Shown in pieces: positions 15,694-24,600 of a stretch of 47,057 nucleotides of DNA. The notes under the pieces are model-generated. The model did not search any database, was not told the origin of the DNA, and was given only the letters and a program-made list of their open reading frames with translations. How positions within the stretch are numbered: the stretch's first letter is position 1; each line of letters begins with the position of its first letter. The position numbers and the translations under genes were made by a program. The stretch comes from Bacteroidota bacterium (GTDB taxonomy: Bacteria > Bacteroidota > Ignavibacteria > UBA10030): positions 1 through 47,057 of the forward strand of contig JAKAJH010000024.1 of assembly GCA_021813905.1 (NCBI GenBank), in the 5' to 3' direction.

Positions 15694-17211
15694 CTAGTCC
15701 ACCGCAGGATCAGCGGGTTCTTCGGTGCGCGACCGTGCAATCGATTGCAGCCCGAGGTGCTGTCCGACGGCACAGTCGCCGCAGCGCTGTTCCAGACAGT
15801 AGTACCAATAGAGCTGGATCATGCCCTGGTGCACGACGGCGTTCTTCGGCAGGCGAACGTCGTGAAGGAGCGGTGTCATGCGCCGCGTGACTGCGTTCTC
15901 CGCTCCCGCCGGCAACTCTCCCAATAAACGCATCACGCCTGCCCGCACCTCGCGATCGAGGAACGTGCGCGCGTACAAGAACCCGATGGGCAGGATGATG
16001 TTGATGAGGATCTCGCGCGTACGTTCGGCGCCAAGCGGGGTCTGGTCCGTCGCTTCCGCAGGCGATTCCTGCGTCGCGGACAGCAACCGCTCGAGCTCTG
16101 CGCGACAACGGCGGCCGTTGATCTCCGACTTGATGACCTGCACGATGGAGCGGAACAGGTCGTGCCTCAGGATCGCAACGGCGAGTGCGGCGGCGGCTTT
16201 GATCCGCACCGCGGGTGCATTGGCCGGACGTGTGGGAAAGAGCGTCCAGTCGGACGGATGGATCAGTTCGCCGCGAAAATCCCGGCGCAGGCTTTCCCAG
16301 CGGGCATTCAGCGTCGTGGCCTCCGTGCGGGATGATGCATCGGTTGCCGCAGCCGGATCAGGAAGAAGTCCCGCGCAGCCGAACAGTGCCGCTTCCACGT
16401 CGGTCACGGTCACCGGCGGTACGAGGGCGGCGAGATACTTCAGCGTGACGCTGCGCCCGAGCCGGACGAACGGATCACGATTCCGGTCGTAGCCGAGGCT
16501 TTCCAGCAATCCCTCATACAGTACCTGATCCCACACGCTGCGCCGCGCGATATCCTGCTCGGACGGCTCGGCGGGCGACGGGATCTCGTCGGGGCGGCCT
16601 TCGTCCGGCGGCGGCTCGGATGCATGGTGCTCACGCACGCATCCCGCATGGTCGCGGGCCAGTTCGAAGAGTCGCTCCTGGAACCGGCGCACTTTCAGCT
16701 CGAGTCGTTCCGTCGCGAGATGGTGCAGCCATGTCTCGAGCGTCCCCACCGGTACCGGTCCGCGGCCGGCGCAGGGAAGCTCCGCCGTCCGGTTGCTGCG
16801 TTCATCCATAATGGCGCGCTGCCACACGGTACGAATGGAGGATGGAAGAAAATCGGCGAGCACGAGCGTGGGGATCGTGCGTCCGGATTGCGCGATGATG
16901 TCCGCGATGCCGGGCGCATGTTCCAGCACGACGTGCAGGACGACGCCGTTGTAGCGCGGATCCTCCTGGTGGCCGTGCTGAAGCCATTCGAACACGGTCC
17001 GGTGGATCTCCACGTCGCCGGCGTACGTGACGCCGCCGATCGCAATGCGGGCGCGGCGGAAGTCGGGACCGCTGGTGGTGTTCAGGCGTCCGGGGTCAAG
17101 CACGGCAACGGACCGCCCGTCAACGGTGCGCAGCGAGGTGTGGGACAGGTACTGGTTGCTCCAGATCTGGCGGAGAAACCGTTCGTGGATGGAATGAAAG
17201 CGCCGATGCAT
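15694..17211 (-). CDS. DUF2851 family protein
   Basis: The protein has 505 residues from the ATG at 17211, with GGGGGAG five bases upstream. DUF2851 proteins are found mainly in Bacteroidota and Chlorobi and have no established function. Family hallmarks are the N-terminal HERFLRQIWSNQYL, GPDFRRARIAIGG, the GDVEIH...W..HGH...RYN.VVLHVV core (~63-95) and a C-terminal four-helix-like stretch. That stretch ends with QLYWYYCLEQRCGDCAVG, where two or three cysteines could bind metal. The length is somewhat above the usual ~430 because of a charged insert around 185-215 (EPPPDEGRPDEIPSPAEPSE). It lies 48 bp downstream of ridA on the same strand, so it is probably co-transcribed with pyrF-ridA. Confidence 0.9.
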   Translation of the reverse strand: MHRRFHSIHERFLRQIWSNQYLSHTSLRTVDGRSVAVLDPGRLNTTSGPDFRRARIAIGGVTYAGDVEIHRTVFEWLQHGHQEDPRYNGVVLHVVLEHAPGIADIIAQSGRTIPTLVLADFLPSSIRTVWQRAIMDERSNRTAELPCAGRGPVPVGTLETWLHHLATERLELKVRRFQERLFELARDHAGCVREHHASEPPPDEGRPDEIPSPAEPSEQDIARRSVWDQVLYEGLLESLGYDRNRDPFVRLGRSVTLKYLAALVPPVTVTDVEAALFGCAGLLPDPAAATDASSRTEATTLNARWESLRRDFRGELIHPSDWTLFPTRPANAPAVRIKAAAALAVAILRHDLFRSIVQVIKSEINGRRCRAELERLLSATQESPAEATDQTPLGAERTREILINIILPIGFLYARTFLDREVRAGVMRLLGELPAGAENAVTRRMTPLLHDVRLPKNAVVHQGMIQLYWYYCLEQRCGDCAVGQHLGLQSIARSRTEEPADPAVD

Positions 17212-17259
17212 GTCTCCCCCATGCCATGGACATCGTGCAACGCGGTGCTGCGGTGACGA

Positions 17260-17652
17260 CTACTCGCCGACGTCGGCGTCGGCTTCGATCTCGACAAGTA
17301 TCTCCGGCGAGACGAGCGCCCGTACTTCAACCATGGTCGACGCCGGACGGATCGCGCCGAAGAACTCCCCGTGCGCTTTTGCGACCTGTTCGAAGTCGGC
17401 CATCGATTTCACGTATACGCGCGTGCGCACAACGTCACGCAATCGTGCGCCGGCCTTGACAAGCGCGGATTCGATGTTCCGCAGTGCCTGCACGGTCTGT
17501 CCGTACACATCTCCCGGAGTCACGATGGCGCTGTTTGGATCGGTCGCGGTCGTGCCGACGGCCCAGATATGCGGTCCGATGCGCACCGCCCGGGAGTATC
17601 CGACGATCGACTCCCAGGGAGTCGCGGAGGAAATATTCTCGCGGGAGATCAC
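17260..17652 (-). CDS. ridA: RidA/YjgF/UK114 family protein
   Basis: The protein has 130 residues. The family hydrolyses reactive enamine/imine intermediates made by PLP enzymes. Typical features are VGTTATDP, the [18 protein letters not shown] helix, [17 protein letters not shown] with the conserved active-site arginine in VRTRVYV, and the C-terminal [20 protein letters not shown]. The final acidic residue pattern IEADA fits the YjgF fold. The GTG start at 17652 is three bases past the pyrF stop, so the two genes are translationally coupled. There is no separate ribosome site beyond a weak GAGTGAAG. It may belong to a Rid subgroup other than canonical RidA. Confidence 0.9.
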   Translation of the reverse strand: MISRENISSATPWESIVGYSRAVRIGPHIWAVGTTATDPNSAIVTPGDVYGQTVQALRNIESALVKAGARLRDVVRTRVYVKSMADFEQVAKAHGEFFGAIRPASTMVEVRALVSPEILVEIEADADVGE

Positions 17653-17655
17653 ACT

Positions 17656-18480
17656 TCACTCGCTGAAAAAGTGATGGCGCTGCTCCTCGATCGCGTCGCG
17701 CAGACGGAGCGCTTCGGCTCGCGCGGCGTCGGCAAAGTCCCTGCCGGACGATGCGTAGAGAATGCTGCGGCTGGCGTTGATGACGGCCAGATCGCCGTCG
17801 GCCGTGCAGCCCCAACGAATGGACGCACGGAGATCGCCTCCTTGAGTGCCGATGCCCGGAATGAGCAGCGGCATGTCCGGAGCGAGCGCCCGCACACGCT
17901 TGAGTTCCGACGGATGCGTCGCACCGACGACAAGACCGAGATTGCCCCGCGTGTTCCACTTCCGCGCGGTCCGGACAACAGCCTCGTACAGCCGACCGGA
18001 CCCGACTCTCTTGCGCTGGAAATCACGCGATCCGGGATTGGATGTCAGCGCCAGCAGAAACACGCCATGCTCCGGATCGGCCAGGAATGGCTCGACGGAA
18101 TCCGATCCCATGTACGGATTGACCGTGACCGCATGGAAGCCAAATTCCGTGAAGAGCGCCGAGGCGTAACGGGCGGAGGTGTTGCCGATGTCCGCACGCT
18201 TTCCGTCTCCGATGGTGACGACGCCGGGCGGAATGACATCCAGCGTGCGTCGAAGAGCATCCCACCCGTTGCGGCCGAGAGCCTCGAAGAAGGCCAGATT
18301 CGGTTTAAACGCGCAGACAAGATCCTGTGTCGCCGCGACGATCGCTCGAGCGAACTCCACGACGCCGTCGGGGCGGCCTTTCAGAGGCTCGGGCAGTTTG
18401 GCGGGATCGATGTCGAGTCCGACGCAGAGGAGCGACCGGCGTTGGCGCTGGACATCGCGAAGATGATCATTGAACGACAT
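17656..18480 (-). CDS. pyrF: Orotidine 5'-phosphate decarboxylase, type 2
   Basis: The protein has 274 residues from the ATG at 18480 (MSFNDHLRDVQ), with AGGA about eight bases upstream. The longer frame to 18534 adds a non-homologous stretch. It catalyses the last step of UMP synthesis. The catalytic cluster is in GDGKRADIGNTS (Lys-x-x-Asp pair). Other markers are LCVGLDIDP, CAFKPNLAFFE, NPYMGSDSVEPF and PLLIPGIGTQGGD (phosphate loop). The length and the GDGKRADI sequence place it in the type 2 family. It leads the pyrF-ridA-DUF2851 unit and lies downstream of dcd, another pyrimidine gene, after a 172-bp gap holding its own promoter. Confidence 0.96.
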   Translation of the reverse strand: MSFNDHLRDVQRQRRSLLCVGLDIDPAKLPEPLKGRPDGVVEFARAIVAATQDLVCAFKPNLAFFEALGRNGWDALRRTLDVIPPGVVTIGDGKRADIGNTSARYASALFTEFGFHAVTVNPYMGSDSVEPFLADPEHGVFLLALTSNPGSRDFQRKRVGSGRLYEAVVRTARKWNTRGNLGLVVGATHPSELKRVRALAPDMPLLIPGIGTQGGDLRASIRWGCTADGDLAVINASRSILYASSGRDFADAARAEALRLRDAIEEQRHHFFSE

Positions 18481-18505
18481 GGGAAATCCTGGTTGGGATG
18501 CAGGA

Positions 18506-18534
18506 AAGATGGGAAACCGGAGAATCAAAGTCAA
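18506..18534 (-). promoter_or_regulatory. Promoter of pyrF
   Basis: On the minus strand, TTGACT (18534-18529), a 17-bp spacer and CATCTT (18511-18506) precede the pyrF ATG by about 25 bp. The -35 box is the second copy of a tandem TTTTGACTTTTGACTTTGA sequence. Confidence 0.5.
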
Positions 18535-18580
18535 AAGTCAAAATGAAAAAGCAAAAAGAAAACAATTGAAAAATCGGAAT
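18524..18580 (+). repeat. A-rich AAAGTCAAAAGTCAAAA tract
   Basis: This tandem AAAGTCAA/AAAAGC-type low-complexity sequence is much richer in A than its surroundings. It supplies the -35 region of pyrF. Similar CAAAAGTC runs are known as intergenic filler in several bacterial groups. Confidence 0.5.
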
Positions 18581-18589
18581 GTTGTCGCA

Positions 18590-18652
18590 CATGGATGAAC
18601 GCGCTTTTCGTACCCCCGTACCACGTACACTCGTATTGCCACACCCACGGAC
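18590..18652 (+). repeat. Low-complexity CGTACCCCCGTACC tract
   Basis: The stretch around 18609-18650 repeats CGTAC and CCACACCCAC units. It resembles the reverse complement of the tract at 3030-3080. It lies between the dcd stop and the pyrF promoter and contains no gene. Confidence 0.5.
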
Positions 18653-19195
18653 TTACCGCTTTCCAAAGTTCTTCCACATCATCGACTCGACCGGCCGGGT
18701 GGTCTTGCGGCGATACTTGGCACCCCGCTTCCGGGAGTACGGAATTTCCACCTCGCCGGAGATCTCGAAGTAGATCAGTTGTCCGATGGGCATGCCGGCG
18801 TAGATGCGTACGGGCTGACGCACGGAAATCTCGAGTGTCCAGGTGTTGCAGAATCCGACGTCGCCTTTTCCCGCGGTGGCATGGATGTCGATGCCGAGGC
18901 GTCCGATGCTGCTCTTGCCTTCAAGAAAGGGGACGTGCCGGTGGGTCTCGGTATATTCTTTCGTGACGCCCAGATACAATTTGCTGGGAACGAGCATGAG
19001 TCCCTCGGGCGGGATGCGGAATTGGCGCACTTTGTTGTGGCGGCGCGCATCGAGGATCTCGTGCGTGTACATCGCCAGCCAATCGCCAAGATGCACATCA
19101 TAACTATTGGAGCCGAGATGCTTCCGCGAGAACGGCCGGATCACGATCGAGCCGCTCTTCATTTCACGCAGGATCTGCTTGTCGGACAGTATCAC
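18653..19195 (-). CDS. dcd: dCTP deaminase (or bifunctional dCTP deaminase/dUTPase)
   Basis: The protein has 180 residues from the GTG at 19195, with GGAGGGAA directly upstream. It produces dUTP from dCTP for dTMP synthesis and belongs to the trimeric dUTPase superfamily. Recognisable motifs are MILSDKQIL, the N-terminal SYDVHLGDW loop, LGVTKEY, the EGKSSIGRLGIDIHATAGKGDVGF core and the TWTLEI strand with its conserved Glu. The GMPIGQLIYF strand precedes the C-terminal nucleotide-lid segment (KYRRKTTRPVES). Which of the two enzyme types cannot be decided by eye. It is a single gene followed by the pyrF group. Confidence 0.94.
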   Translation of the reverse strand: MILSDKQILREMKSGSIVIRPFSRKHLGSNSYDVHLGDWLAMYTHEILDARRHNKVRQFRIPPEGLMLVPSKLYLGVTKEYTETHRHVPFLEGKSSIGRLGIDIHATAGKGDVGFCNTWTLEISVRQPVRIYAGMPIGQLIYFEISGEVEIPYSRKRGAKYRRKTTRPVESMMWKNFGKR

Positions 19196-19217
19196 GTTCC
19201 CTCCGTACGTATCGGGC

Positions 19218-19262
19218 CACGCTCACGCAGTCTCCCCATTCCCCCATCCCCCAATTATCCGA
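19218..19262 (-). repeat. G-rich tract upstream of dcd
   Basis: On the minus strand the sequence reads GGGGGATGGGGGAATGGGG, three long G runs just before the dcd ribosome site, preceded by ATAATTG. It belongs to the same kind of intergenic filler as 33540-33615 (both contain CCAATTA/CCGAT words on the plus strand). Confidence 0.45.
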
Positions 19263-19274
19263 TTCTCATGGGTG

Positions 19275-19655
19275 TTACTTGATGAAGAGCGAGTACGTCA
19301 CTTCCGCAAGGAGAAAGATGAAAACCGTGAGCGAGACGAACACAAACGTCCGATCGCGTTCCACGGTGAATCCGACGATCGCGGCGATCACACGCAGAAT
19401 CGGCGTGAGCATCAGCACCACGAGTCCGGTGAAGCCCAGGGTCACCGGATCCAGCGAGGATGACAGAAGCCGCTGGAGCAGTACGGGAAGCGTCAGGGGG
19501 TGGGCGGGAAGATCGATCCGGAATCCGTGGACCGCAGCAAGCACCAGGGCCGCCGCCATAAGCGTCGCGCTCGTCCACACGCCGATGCGCAGAACGAGGC
19601 TGGCCCAGTGATCGACGAGGTTGTCCGGTTGAATGACGGGAGATTCGTTGGCCAT
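19275..19655 (-). CDS. DUF1634 family membrane protein
   Basis: The protein has 126 residues and three hydrophobic segments (~18-42, 70-92 and 100-124). The order WASLVLRIGVW, LTLPVLLQRLLS, ILRVIAAIVGF and DRTFVFVSLTVF is that of DUF1634, small inner-membrane proteins typically encoded beside TauE/SafE permeases. The ATG is one base past the permease stop, so translation is coupled and a two-component exporter is likely. No enzymatic residues are seen. Confidence 0.88.
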   Translation of the reverse strand: MANESPVIQPDNLVDHWASLVLRIGVWTSATLMAAALVLAAVHGFRIDLPAHPLTLPVLLQRLLSSSLDPVTLGFTGLVVLMLTPILRVIAAIVGFTVERDRTFVFVSLTVFIFLLAEVTYSLFIK

Positions 19656-19656
19656 G

Positions 19657-20469
19657 TCAGCGCAGATACAGCTCGATGGAGGTGAAGAGCAGCACGACGG
19701 CGAAAATCCACACCAGCACGTGGCTGTGAATGCGTCGGCTCAGCCACACGCCGGTGAACGAACCGAACAGCACGCCCAGCGCCGCCGCCGATCCGATCAT
19801 CGGATGCAGGTGGCCATGGGCGAAATAGATGAATGCGCTCGCCGCCGCCGTTACGCCGATCATGAAATTGCTGGTTGCCGCCGCGGCCTTGATGGGAATG
19901 CCGGAAATCATGTTCATGGCCGGCACCTTGAATATCCCCCCGCCGATACCGAGGAGTCCTGAGACGTTCCCTGCGACGAACGACACGCCCAGGACTCCGG
20001 GAATCCGTCGAACCGTGTAGGGGACCGGGTTCCCGGTGCCGTCATCGGGAACAATCCCGGGCAGAACGCCGTCCAGGTGGACCGGCTCGGTCCGTGTATG
20101 GTTGCGGGCACGCCGGACCATGAGAATTGCAGCAAGAAAGAGCAGAACGGAGAAGAGCTTGGTCAGCACCGCCCCGGAGAGGACGTTGGCCGTAATGCCC
20201 CCCGCAATGGCGCCCAGCACGGTCGCGATCTCCAGCAGCATGCCCAGCCGAACGTTCACCGTATGGCGCTCCAGATTGAGTGCTGCGCCGGCGCTGGAGG
20301 TGGCGATCACCGCCACGATACTGGTGGCAATGGCCTGGTGGACGGGGAGGCCGAGGACAAGAACGAGATAGGGGATGAGGAATACCCCGCCGCCCAACCC
20401 GAGCAGGGCACCGAAGGTCCCGGCGACGAATCCTCCGGCAAGCAGCGCAACAAGAAGTGAGACCGTCAT
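19657..20469 (-). CDS. TSUP (TauE/SafE) family anion exporter
   Basis: The protein has 270 residues and about eight membrane segments arranged as two repeats. Family signatures are the N-terminal FGALLGLGGGVFLIPYLVLVLG and its counterpart GLLGIGGGIFKVPAMNMISGIPIKAAAATSNF in the second half. The ATSIVAVIATSS helix is also typical. TSUP members move sulfite, sulfoacetate, organic sulfonates or similar anions. The substrate cannot be read from sequence. A charged cytoplasmic insert (MVRRARNHTRTEPVHLDG) separates the halves. It is transcribed with the DUF1634 gene from a promoter in the 128-bp region shared with corA. Confidence 0.92.
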   Translation of the reverse strand: MTVSLLVALLAGGFVAGTFGALLGLGGGVFLIPYLVLVLGLPVHQAIATSIVAVIATSSAGAALNLERHTVNVRLGMLLEIATVLGAIAGGITANVLSGAVLTKLFSVLLFLAAILMVRRARNHTRTEPVHLDGVLPGIVPDDGTGNPVPYTVRRIPGVLGVSFVAGNVSGLLGIGGGIFKVPAMNMISGIPIKAAAATSNFMIGVTAAASAFIYFAHGHLHPMIGSAAALGVLFGSFTGVWLSRRIHSHVLVWIFAVVLLFTSIELYLR

Positions 20470-20493
20470 TCGTGGTCCGGAACTGTGCGGGGC

Positions 20494-20522
20494 AGTGTAC
20501 GAAAAAGTCGGTGCAGTTCCAA
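20494..20522 (-). promoter_or_regulatory. Promoter of the TauE/SafE gene
   Basis: Minus strand TTGGAA (20522-20517), a 17-bp spacer and TACACT (20499-20494). The flanking inverted repeat GGAACTG (20478-20484) / CAGTTCC (20514-20520) encloses the promoter and could be a regulator site. Confidence 0.45.
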
Positions 20523-20531
20523 TCAGCGCGC

Positions 20532-20559
20532 TTGTTTTGTCGGAAAGAATTCCTAATTT
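20532..20559 (+). promoter_or_regulatory. Possible corA promoter
   Basis: TTGTTT (20532-20537), a 16-bp spacer and TAATTT (20554-20559) sit about 40 bp before the corA ATG. It is divergent from the TauE/SafE promoter. Confidence 0.4.
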
Positions 20560-20597
20560 GCCCGCATTACGCCACTCACCACCCGAGGCACGCCGCC

Positions 20598-21512
20598 ATG
20601 CTCACGCGCTTCGATCTTACGGACGGTCGTATCCTGCCCTCAACCCGCACCGACAGCCCCGTACTTGTGTACACGAATCCCGACGATGCGGAGCGGCGCG
20701 AACTCATCGACGAACTGAAGATCGATGAGCACACGCTCAACTCCGCGCTGGATCCGGACGAGCTGTCGCGCCTGGAATTCGAGCCGAATCACATGGCGGT
20801 GATCTACAAGCGCCCGCGCAACTACTCGGGCCGGGACCAGCTGGTGTTCAAGGTGGCCTCCGGCGGCATGTTCCTGTTCCGCGACCGGCTGGTGATCCTG
20901 ACCAGCGAGGAGATTCCGGCGTTTGACGGGAAACCGTTCACCCGCGTGCAGTCGCTGAACGAGCTGGCGCTCAAGCTGATCTACCGCTCGATTTTCCACT
21001 ACATCGAGCACCTGCGCATCTTCAATCTCATCACCGATGATCTCGAAAAGAAGATCAACGCCTCGATGGAAAACCGGTATCTTCTGAATCTTTTCACCCT
21101 CGAAAAAAGTCTGGTCTATTATCTCAACGCCATCAACGCCAACGGCGTACTCATTGAGAAGCTGAAGATCAACGCCGCAAAGATCGGCTTCAGCCACGAG
21201 GAAACGGAGTTCCTCGACGACATGCTCATCGAGAACAGCCAGTGCTATCGGCAGGCCGAGATTCATTCCAACATCCTTGCCAGCCTCATGGATGCGCGGG
21301 CGTCCATCGTCGGCAACAATCTGAACGTGCTGATGAAGACGCTCAACATCATCACCATCGGCATCATGGTGCCGACGCTGGTGGTGAGCATCTTCTCCAT
21401 GAACGTCCGGATCCCATTGCAGGAGCATCCGCTCGCGTTCGAGATCATCATGGGGCTCGCCGTGCTGTCGGTCGGCGTGATCACCTACCTCTGGAAACGC
21501 AAGCGCTGGTAG
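20598..21512 (+). CDS. corA: CorA family divalent metal (Mg2+/Co2+) channel
   Basis: The protein has 304 residues from the ATG at 20598, with GAGG about ten bases upstream. The frame extends to 20457, but that stretch overlaps the divergent promoters. A cytoplasmic alpha/beta N-terminal domain and long helices (IYRSIFHYIEHLRIFNLITDDLEKKINAS) lead to two C-terminal membrane helices (~255-275 and 283-300). The selectivity loop, normally GMN, reads SMN (VVSIFSMNVRIPL). The tail WKRKRW is the usual basic cytoplasmic end. CorA pentamers conduct Mg2+ or Co2+. The Gly-to-Ser change in the signature loop is seen in some distant CorA-like proteins, so ion preference is open. A second Mg-related operon lies 4 kb downstream. 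Confidence 0.9.
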   Translation: MLTRFDLTDGRILPSTRTDSPVLVYTNPDDAERRELIDELKIDEHTLNSALDPDELSRLEFEPNHMAVIYKRPRNYSGRDQLVFKVASGGMFLFRDRLVILTSEEIPAFDGKPFTRVQSLNELALKLIYRSIFHYIEHLRIFNLITDDLEKKINASMENRYLLNLFTLEKSLVYYLNAINANGVLIEKLKINAAKIGFSHEETEFLDDMLIENSQCYRQAEIHSNILASLMDARASIVGNNLNVLMKTLNIITIGIMVPTLVVSIFSMNVRIPLQEHPLAFEIIMGLAVLSVGVITYLWKRKRW

Positions 21513-21549
21513 TCCTCTCGGGGACGGGGGGAGACGCTGCCGGCGCACC

Positions 21550-21578
21550 TTGACAGGACCGGCGGAAATACCTATCTT
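21550..21578 (+). promoter_or_regulatory. Promoter of the hybrid histidine kinase
   Basis: TTGACA (21550-21555), a 17-bp spacer and TATCTT (21573-21578). The predicted leader is about 100 nt, ending in GAGGAG before the ATG at 21686. Confidence 0.65.
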
Positions 21579-21685
21579 CGGGGGCAATCACGGTGCACGC
21601 ATCAACGCGTTCTCTTCGCTTCCTGGCGACGAGAAGCATGCGGGCGGGGCAGGGCGAGTGGAAGTAGTGGGCTCGAGGAGACCGT

Positions 21686-24600
21686 ATGACCGTTGAAACC
21701 GACGCGGCCCGATCGTTCCGGCTTGTCCTTCTTGATTTCATCGTTCTGAGCCTCGCCATCGTCGGTGTGGCGTATGCATTCTTCACGGCCCAACGCTCCC
21801 GCATTGAATCGGAAAAACGCGCGGAGATGGCGGCCATTGCCGATCTGAAGACCGGTCAGATCGCGAACTGGCGCCAGGAGCGCCTGTCCGATGCGTCATT
21901 CATCCTCCGCAACCGGGATATCGCCGGCCAGATCCGCCGTCTCGTCGCCAATCCCTCCGACAAGAAAAGCCGCGCCGAAACAGAGTCGTGGATGCGTGCC
22001 ATGTGGGGGAACGGACAGTACGGCTGCATGCATGTGTTGACGCCCGGGGGGCGCTCGCTGTTGACCGTTCCCGAAGCCGACACCATCCGGCCGCAGCCGT
22101 TCGGGGATCGGCTTTCGGCCATCGCCGCGCATCATGCGGTGGAGTTCACGGATCTGGACCTTGACCGGACCGGTCGTCCCTACCTTCAACTGATCATCCC
22201 GGTGTATGCATCGAACGGACCGGTGGCGCCCGTCTCCGGTTTTGTGACTCTTGTGGTCGATCCCTTCCGTATCCTCTACCCGCTTGTGCGATCGTGGCCG
22301 ATCCCGGCGCCCGGATCCGATGCGGTGCTGGTGCGGCGGGACGGCGATTCCGCGGTCGTGCTGAGCGATCTTGCAGACGGCTCGCTGCGGGTGCTGGCGA
22401 CGCGGTACCCGCTGACGGCTGAGAATCTTCCCGAAGCGATGGCCGGTCGGGGTGAGGAAGGAGTGATGGAAGGGGTGGATCACCGCGGCACCGCGGTTCT
22501 GGCGTCCATCCGGCATGTGCCGCAAAGCCCGTGGTTCCTTGTGTGCGAGGGAACGACCGCGGAGGCGTATGCGGAGATCCGGTCGGCCGGCGTGTACACC
22601 CTCGTCATCGTGCTGTTGCTGATCGTCGCAGCGGCGGTGACGGTGCTGCTGCTGTGGACACGACGGCAGTCCGCGTACGAGCGGGCGCAGCAGGCCGGGG
22701 AAGTGACGCGGCAACTGATGGTGGAGCGGTACGACGTCCTGGCCCGGTATGCCAACGACGCCATCATCCTGTTCACCGACAGCGGACGGATCGATGATGT
22801 GAACGAACGGGCCGTCACGCTCTATGGATACGCCCGGGAGGAATTCCGGCATTTGAACGCCGCCGCGCTTCGGGCCAACGGTGACCGCGTGTCGTTCGAC
22901 GCGATGCTCCGGATCGCGCGGGAGGAGAACGGCCGACCGTACGAAGAGGTCCATGTACGCCGGGACGGCGTCCGGTTCCCCGTTGAAGTCAGCACACGCG
23001 TCGTCGATGTGACCGGCGGGCTGTTCTTCCAGAGCATTATCCGCGACATCTCCGATCGCCGGCAGGCGGAGGATCGGCTGGAGCAGAGCGAGCGGCGCTT
23101 CCGCGCGATGTTCGAGCAATCGGGCGTCGGCATGGCGGAGGTGACCCCCGACGGGAAGTTTCTCCTGGTGAATGAGCGCTTCTGCCGGTTCGTGGGGTAC
23201 ACCCGGGACGAGCTCCGCCGGATGGACTTCGGCGCCATCACGCATCCTGACGATCTTGCGCGGAACCGCCAGGAGATCGCCCTGCTAGTGAGCGGCGAAG
23301 TGGGCTCCCTGGTCACGGAGAAGCGCTACCTGCGCCGCGACGGTTCCGTTGTGTGGGTGCGCGTGACCGTTGCGCTGGTGAGGGATGCCGCCGGTGCGCC
23401 GGATTTCATCGTTTCGGTGGTGGAGGATATCGGCCAGCAGCGGGACGCGGAGGAGGCGCTGCGCGCCAGCGAGGCAAAGTACCGCTCCATCTTCGAATCG
23501 ATCACCGATGTGTATTACCGGGTGAACATTGACGGAGCGGTTGAACTCGTCAGCCCTTCGGTCAAAGCACTGCTGGGGTACACGCCCGCAGAGCTGCAGG
23601 GCGGGCGGGCGCCGGCATTCGTCGTGCATCCGGAGGAGTGGCGCGGACTTCTCGATCGTGTCGCCCGGCAGGGGGCGGTGCCCGACGTGGAGATCACTCT
23701 ACGCCGGAAAAGCGGAGAGGAACTCATCGTGTCGGTCAGCGCGCGCGGCGTGACGGACGCGCAGGGGCGCCTGGTCGGGTACGACGGATTGCTGCGGGAT
23801 ATCACGGAACGGCGCCGTTCGGAAGAGCAACTGCGCCTGCTCACGCGTGCGGTGGGGCAGGCCCAGGATGTCGTGTTCATGACGAAGCCGGACGGCACGA
23901 TCACGTTCTGCAATGCCGCCTTCGAGCAGGTGTACGGCTATTCCCGCGACGAAGTGATCGGCCGGACCCCGAGACTGTTCAGCAGCGGGCGGCAATCGCA
24001 GGCCACATACGAGATGTTCTGGCGCGAGATCCTCGCGGGCCGCAACTTCCGCGGGGAATTCGTCAATCGGACGAAAGACGGCCGGTTCGTGGTCGTGCAG
24101 GCGTCGGTGACGCCCGTGGTCGGCGACGGGGGTGCGGTGCAGGGGTTCATCGCCGTTCAGCACGATGTGACGGAGCAGAAGCGCGCCGAGGACGCGCTGC
24201 GGGAATCGGAAGAGAAGTACCGGCGGCTGTTCGAAGATGATCTGACGGCCGATTCAATCACAACCCCGGATGGACGGATCCTCGCGTGCAATCCCGCCTT
24301 CGCCCGCATCTACGGATTCTCATCGGTGGAGGACGCGCTGACGCATTCGGTCCTCGAGCTGTACGAGTCACCGGCGCAGCGGGGTGAACTGCTCGCGGCC
24401 CTGCACGCAAAGGAAAGGCTGGAGTACCATGAAGTGCGCCTGCGCCGGATCGATGGCCGGCCGGTGTATATCATCGAGAATATGGTTGGCCGATTCGACG
24501 CGCAGGGGCACCTGATCGAGGTCCAGACGTACGCGTTCGACAACACCGAGCGCAAGAAGCTGGAGCAGCAGCTGCTGCAGGTACAGAAGATGGAGAGCAT

